This document shows, one piece after another, positions 59,109-64,000 of a DNA stretch of 64,000 bases (positions are counted from its first letter, which is position 1; each line of letters starts with the position of its first letter). This stretch comes from Pezizomycotina sp. ARF18 (taxonomy: Eukaryota > Ascomycota), in assembly GCA_002224055.1 (NCBI GenBank), contig AZLU01000011.1, positions 263,968 to 327,967 of the forward strand. The letters run 5' to 3'. Made by a program: the position numbers and the translations under genes. The notes under the pieces were generated by a model, which saw nothing but the letters and a program-made list of their open reading frames with translations, made no database searches and was not told the origin of the DNA.

Positions 59109-61579
59109 ATGGTTGTGAACCAACGTAAGTCCTCGGAGACCCGAGGCAACCAGAACAATGAAAAGATCGTCGACGTCGCGTCAAATCCCTTGGTATGACC
59201 ACATCCAGTGTTAATCGGCTGGAAACAACCTCAGGGCCTTCTCCACGTCCACGAGTGGGACCCGAATCTGCCCGAGGGAAGAGGAACTCCGTTCAGGAGG
59301 CCCTCAAGACCCACGATGTCACTACCGAAGTCGCCATCGAGCAGCAGCTCGAGGAAGATTCCCCGTACCGGAAGTCCGCGCCGCCGTGCGCAATTGGATG
59401 ACTACGATGCCCCCGAACACCATCCGTGCTTGGACCATCGGTATGGTCATGGGTACCATTGGCTCTGGCGTTAACATGTTGCTTTCCTCCGTGACCCAAA
59501 CTTCGCCATTTCCTCCATCGTCGTCCAGCTGATTGCGTACCCCATTGGTGTCGGTTGGGCCAAGGTTATGCCCAACAGGCAATTCGAAACCTTCGGCCTC
59601 AAATGGAATCTCACCCCGGCCCTTTCAACCTCAAGGAACACACCGTCATCGTCGTCATGGCTAATGCGCCTACGGTGGTGGGGTTGCTTACTCCACGGAT
59701 ACCATCTTGGCCATGCAGGTCAGGTACGGGCAGTTCTTCGGTTGGGGTTCCAGCTCCTCGTCACAATCTCCACCCAGTGTATCGGTTACGGTATCGCTGG
59801 TATCTGCCGCAAGTACTCGTCTGGCCCGCCGCAATGATCTGGCCTGCCAACTTGGTCAGCACTGCCATGTTCTACGCCCTTCACGATCACTCGCCTTCTG
59901 ACCCGTCCGTTACCAATGGCTGGAGAATTTCCAGGTATAAGTGGTTCCTTTACCTCATGCTTGCTGCTGGAATTTGGTACTGGGTACCCGGAGTCCTGTT
60001 CTACATGCTGTCGTACATAACCTTCCCAATCTTCATTGCCCCCAAAATGTCCTCGTCAACCAACTCTTCGGTCACCGCTCTGGCTTGTCTCTCATCCCCT
60101 TACTCTTGACTGGACTACAATCGTCGGTTTCGTTGGCTCCCCAATGATTCCTCCCTGGCATGCTATCGCCAACACTATGATCGGTATGATACTCTTTTCT
60201 GGGTTGCGTCGCTGGTGTCCACTACACTGGAGGCTGGTACGGCAAATACCTGCCCATCGGCGGTTCGGGATCTACAGCAACAAGCAGACCAAGTACAATA
60301 CCTCCGCTATCCTTACCAAAGACTTCATGCTTGATTTGGAGAAGTACAAGAAGTACTCTCCGCTGTTCATCTCCACTTCCTTGCCATGTCCTACGGTTTG
60401 TCTTTTGCTTCGATTTCTTCCCTGATCACCCACACGTACCTCTACCACAGGAAGGAGATCTGGCAGCGCTTCAAGGCTTCCCGCGACGAAACCGAGGACG
60501 ATATCCACATGAGGATGATGAAGCGCTACAAGGACGTTCCATCCTGGTGGTACGGTGCCCTCTTTCTCGTCATGTTCGCCCTCGGCATGGTGTCCTGTGT
60601 TTACTACGACACGCATCTGACGTGGTGGGCGTATATCTTCTCCCTTGTCATTGCCTTTGTTTTCGCCCTCCCCATCGGTATCATCCAGTCCATCACCAAC
60701 ATCAGATCGGTCTGATGTCATTACCGAGTTTATCATCGGGTACATGCAACCGGGACGCCCTCTTGCTATGATGTTGTTCAAGACCTACGGTTACATCACC
60801 ATGGCTCAGGTCTTTTCTTCGTCCAGGATCTGAAGCTCGGCCATTACATGAAGGTGCCGCCCGCGTGCTCTTCTGGGCTCAGACCATCGCCACCATCTGG
60901 TGTTCCATCGTCCAGATCGCCACCATGAACTGGGCCCTCGGCAACATCAAGGGTATCTGCGAGGATGACAGCCCAGCACTTTACCTGCCCCAACGCGGCC
61001 GTCTCTTCAACGCCTCGGTCATCTGGGTCTCATCGGACCCGCCAGATGTTCTCCCCGGGAATGGTCTACTCCAACCTCATGTGGTTCTTCCTCATCGGTT
61101 TCTTCGTCCCCATCATCTTCTTACTACGCCGCGAAGAAGTGGCCCAACAGCTCCGTCCGCTACTCAGTGCCCCTGTCATCTTCGGCGGTGCCGGCATGAT
61201 TCCGCCTGCACCCCATCACTACCTGAGTTGGAGTATCGTCGGGTGGATCTTCCAGAAGTGGATCAGGAACAAGTGGAGAGGATGGTGGTCCACCTACAAC
61301 TACATTTCCGCCGCTGCTCTCGATTCCGGTAAGCCTTTTTTTCTATCCTTTTTCTTTGTGAAGTTCGATGTCGTTTTGAATCCAGTTGCTAATGATAATT
61401 TTCCCTTGGTGTAGGTCTTGCCATCGCTACCATTGTCATTTCTTCGCGCCCTAACGATGACGATATCGAACTTGACTGGTGGGGTAACACCGTCATAATA
61501 CACCGCTCGACGCGACCCCGATCAAGAACGTCCAGATTACCCTCCCCAAGGGCGTTACCTTCGGTCCTACGTCTGGTAA
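59109..61579 (+). CDS. small oligopeptide (OPT family) transporter
   Basis: Proton-coupled oligopeptide transporter of the OPT family, at the plasma membrane, importing tetra/pentapeptides or related compounds such as glutathione. ATG 59109; intron 59193-59234 (short, 42 nt), then LHVHEWDPNLPE. The OPT signature SPYPEVRAAV is restored by one missing C near 59366. Other blocks: NTIRAWTIGMVMGTIGSGVN, NPGPFNLKEHTVIVVMANA, DTILAMQVRYGQFFGWGFQL, WPANLVSTAMFYALHDHSPS, SPMIPPWHAIANTMIGM, FASISSLITHTYLYHRKEIW, ITEFIIGYMQPGRPLAMMLF, QTIATIWCSIVQIATMNWAL and RMFSPGMVYSNLMWFFLIGF. An intron at 61329-61414 (branch GCTAAT) precedes GLAIATIVI; the C-terminus is KNVQITLPKGVTFGPTSW, with one T missing before TAA 61577-61579. 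About 780 residues and 14-16 membrane segments, as usual. At least eight single-base indels. Confidence 0.93.
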
Positions 61580-61584
61580 TCGTT

Positions 61585-63990
61585 TCGGGCTGTTTTTAAC
61601 ATCGCCCAGTTCGTGTTGTCGATCGAAGATGTTTTGTTTGTTTTTCCGTTTTTTCTCGTTTCTTGACGAGTAAAGTTCCTACAAAAACCTTTCAAAAGGA
61701 ACGATATTTTTCTTTTTCTTCTGTTAATACCTTTCCATACATTCCTTTTCTGTGATAAACTGTTTATTATTTATTTTTTTTATGAGATATACCCCCTGAA
61801 GACGTACGCCGCCATGTTTCGTTATTTTTCCTTATGATTCTCTTTTATATTTATTGTATGCATTCTGGAAATGTGTGCTGGACGTCTCATGGATGAAATT
61901 CTTTTTATGCTATTCTTTTCTTCATTTCCTTTCGTATTTTATTGGATATGGTATCGATCTAGACAAAAAAGACCTAAACGTAGAATACCAATAAAAACAA
62001 AGACTTTATGAAATAACTAAATACCAATAAAAACAAAGACTTTATGAAATCCTAATTCTTTCCTTTTCTCTTTCGTGCGATGAATGTGAATAAGTAAAAA
62101 AATTGGTCCGACGTACCTTTTATATTCAGTAAGACATGGAAACTCTTCAAGACTCTTATTTCTCCCTGGAGAGCAACGCTACCGAGAACGCGACAGGGTC
62201 GATGTTCTAGAGATCGTAACCTCCTTTGTCGAGTCTAAAACCGAGATCGCCGTAGGCCTTCGCGAGTAGTGCAGGGCAAGCTGATATGTGAATGGGTGTG
62301 AATGTATTACGATATGTTGGATATCGAAACACTCTTCATTGAAGCTCATGAAAACCGAATACTGAGAAATTCCTCCGTAGTTCCAATCGGGCGACTTCTA
62401 ATATATATCTCAATAATGATCCTCTTGTGACTCTCTTCCAAAGATATTCCTCCACAAGAAAAGAAGTCGGAGAACTTCTTATTCTTCAATTTCTTTCTGT
62501 CGATTTTCATCGCAGTTCGCGAATTTCCTTCGTAGGAAATATATGCGAGCCGTCGGAACTTCCGAGTAAATCTCTAGGATTGATGATTTAATAGACTCGG
62601 AGCCTCTTTATATCACTGAAGCATTTTCGTATTCATAATTCGAAATAGGGAAGAAGAAACCCTCTAGAGTCAATGGATGTTCCGAGAACATGATAGTCAT
62701 GCGTGATAACATTCGGAGTTTTCCGATGAAACAGATCGATAAGACTCGGGAAAAAAAAAAAAAACAAAGGAAAAGGAAAAAAGAAACAGTCGACTTTCTA
62801 GTAATCAGTACTTCTGGTGAGCTGATCTCGATATTTATACAAAATAGAAAACCATACACATTTCCAGTACGTAATCATCTACTATATAAAACAGTAAATG
62901 AAAATTGCAAAGAAAACCGGTAAGATTATTCTTCACACTGCCACGCGACAAATAAGTATTCACAACGCGTCTCCATTTGCAGGGGTTCATCATGAGTCAA
63001 GGGCGAAGGGTGGGTTAAGTACGTGCCTAGGATATTCTACTTCTCTCGTAAAATATAAGCTTTCCTTGAGTAACTGTCGGCAGGTCTTACCCGCCGAAGG
63101 CTGCTCCCAATCCGGCCAGGATCCTGAAGAATTTTTTCCCCGCCTTGCGATAGAGTTGACATCCGAAACCTTCTACCAGCCACCTTGCAAAAATCGGTAA
63201 TTAAAGCTTGAAATTGAGAAATTGTTTCTTTGAGTATTCTTTCGAGTGTATTCTAGCCAGCTGCTTTCCTAATCCAGTGAGTTGAGATTGCGATTTTGGG
63301 GTGTTCTGGAAGGTATCGATTGTTGAGCGAATGTGGGAGTAATCTTCGCCACCGATGGACTTGAAGATGCGGAGAATTAGATCTTGAACCTTCCTCTGGT
63401 GAGGTCCCGTGGGTGTGAACAAGGGTCGCTGATTCGTTCTAGCATGAAGAATTTGGCACTAGATATCGGTATTAGATAAGTATCTGAATTCGAAGCTATA
63501 AAATTAACTGCTGGTCGTGAGCAGAACACTCGCTATATACCGTGCGCGTCGTTGCGTTGAAAATAAATCCTCTACGTAGGATAAATACTTGTCCCTTGAA
63601 AATCCGTCTCAAAACAGGAGGAAAAACCTTTTTTTGAATATAAGCAAGCATTCCGGAAGATATTTGATTATAGTGAAATTGATTGGGCAGTAAAGGTATA
63701 GTCTAGGACTAGATATTATTGGCCACTTCATCGAGGCGGAACGTCGAATTTGATCCAATCAAGACGTCAAAGTTGAGCAAGCCTAAAAAAGCCGATATAG
63801 CCCAGGGAATAGAGGAAGTGGGAACGAGCGAAGAGTACTGAATAAAATATAACGTTAATAATTCTCATGTTATTTAGAGCTCAACTTAAATCACACTCGG
63901 AGAACGAGCCAAAAAAATAGATGAACTGTACTTACACTTGTTGGGTATAAAGCTGTTCTTCTTGACAACCGCCATGCAAATACCCGCGAT
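61585..63990. other. 3' spacer and unresolved right end
   Basis: T-rich 3' UTR-like DNA follows the OPT gene, then a direct repeat (61984-62050). Further right, a minus-strand 73-codon frame (63422-63201: SIGGEDYSHIRSTIDTFQNT, then SQSQLTGLGKQLARIHSKEY) may be the 3' end of a gene. Near 63977-63938 (minus) an ATG with MAVVKKNSFIPNK before GTGTAAGTACAG could be a first exon. I could not join these, and recognise neither. Confidence 0.3.
61984..62050. repeat. 31 bp direct repeat, two copies
   Basis: Two identical 31-nt copies at 61984-62014 and 62020-62050, separated by 5 nt, about 400 nt downstream of the OPT stop codon. The unit begins AATACCAATAAAAACAAAG. No inverted repeats flank it, so it looks like a small tandem duplication and not a transposon scar. 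Confidence 0.9.
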
Positions 63991-64000
63991 GTCGCTGCAT

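Overview
The window looks like nuclear DNA of a filamentous ascomycete (Pezizomycotina). The evidence is the set of short GT-AG introns (about 40-110 nt) with CTAAC/CTGAC-like branch sites, GC-rich coding exons set in AT-rich intergenic DNA, and protein families typical of that group: a NACHT-ankyrin STAND protein, a PTH11/SAT4-type rhodopsin-domain protein, GH55 exo-beta-1,3-glucanase, a small oligopeptide (OPT) transporter, a DUF3824 SR-like protein and a MetE-like methyltransferase. I cannot fix class or species. Gene density is low (about 15 convincing loci in 64 kb), and the spacers carry very long poly(A)/poly(T) tracts.

Layout. 1-5.9 kb: no recognisable gene. 6-14 kb, all minus strand: a GNAT acetyltransferase, a small multi-exon gene of unknown function, and a cobalamin-independent methionine-synthase-like protein. 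16-22 kb, plus strand: a DUF3824 Arg/Ser/Asp-rich protein and an unknown protein. 24.9-31.5 kb, plus strand: a large NACHT-ankyrin-zinc-finger NLR-like gene followed by a rhodopsin-domain membrane protein. 32-37 kb: a possible Cys-containing glycoprotein, a WW-domain protein (minus) divergent from a 2OG-Fe(II) oxygenase (plus), which converges on a second GNAT gene (minus). 37-42.5 kb: unresolved minus-strand coding-like fragments. 42.6-45.7 kb: a secreted GH55 glucanase (minus). 47.8-49 kb: an acyl-CoA thioesterase ending in the peroxisomal signal SKL. 49.9-53.1 kb: a Cys-rich single-pass membrane protein, a small secreted Cys protein (minus), and a divergent Alr4036-type pyridoxamine-phosphate-oxidase-like protein. 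53-59 kb: no convincing gene. 59.1-61.6 kb: an OPT transporter. 61.6-64 kb: a direct repeat and perhaps gene fragments.

Nearly every conserved gene can be read end to end only by changing frame several times. Where family conservation shows the right frame, the fault is usually one base missing or added in a short homopolymer (CC to C, TTTT to TTT, CCCC to CCC). Because housekeeping-like and accessory genes are hit alike, I read this mainly as consensus sequencing error and annotate each locus as one gene, not as a row of small proteins or pseudogenes. Coordinates run from inferred start to inferred stop and include introns.

No operon-like pathway is visible. The best candidate for an unusual system is the NLR-like locus at 24.9-29.4 kb (unknown N-terminus, NACHT, ankyrin repeats, C-terminal ZZ-like zinc finger), with a receptor-like membrane protein about 0.9 kb downstream.
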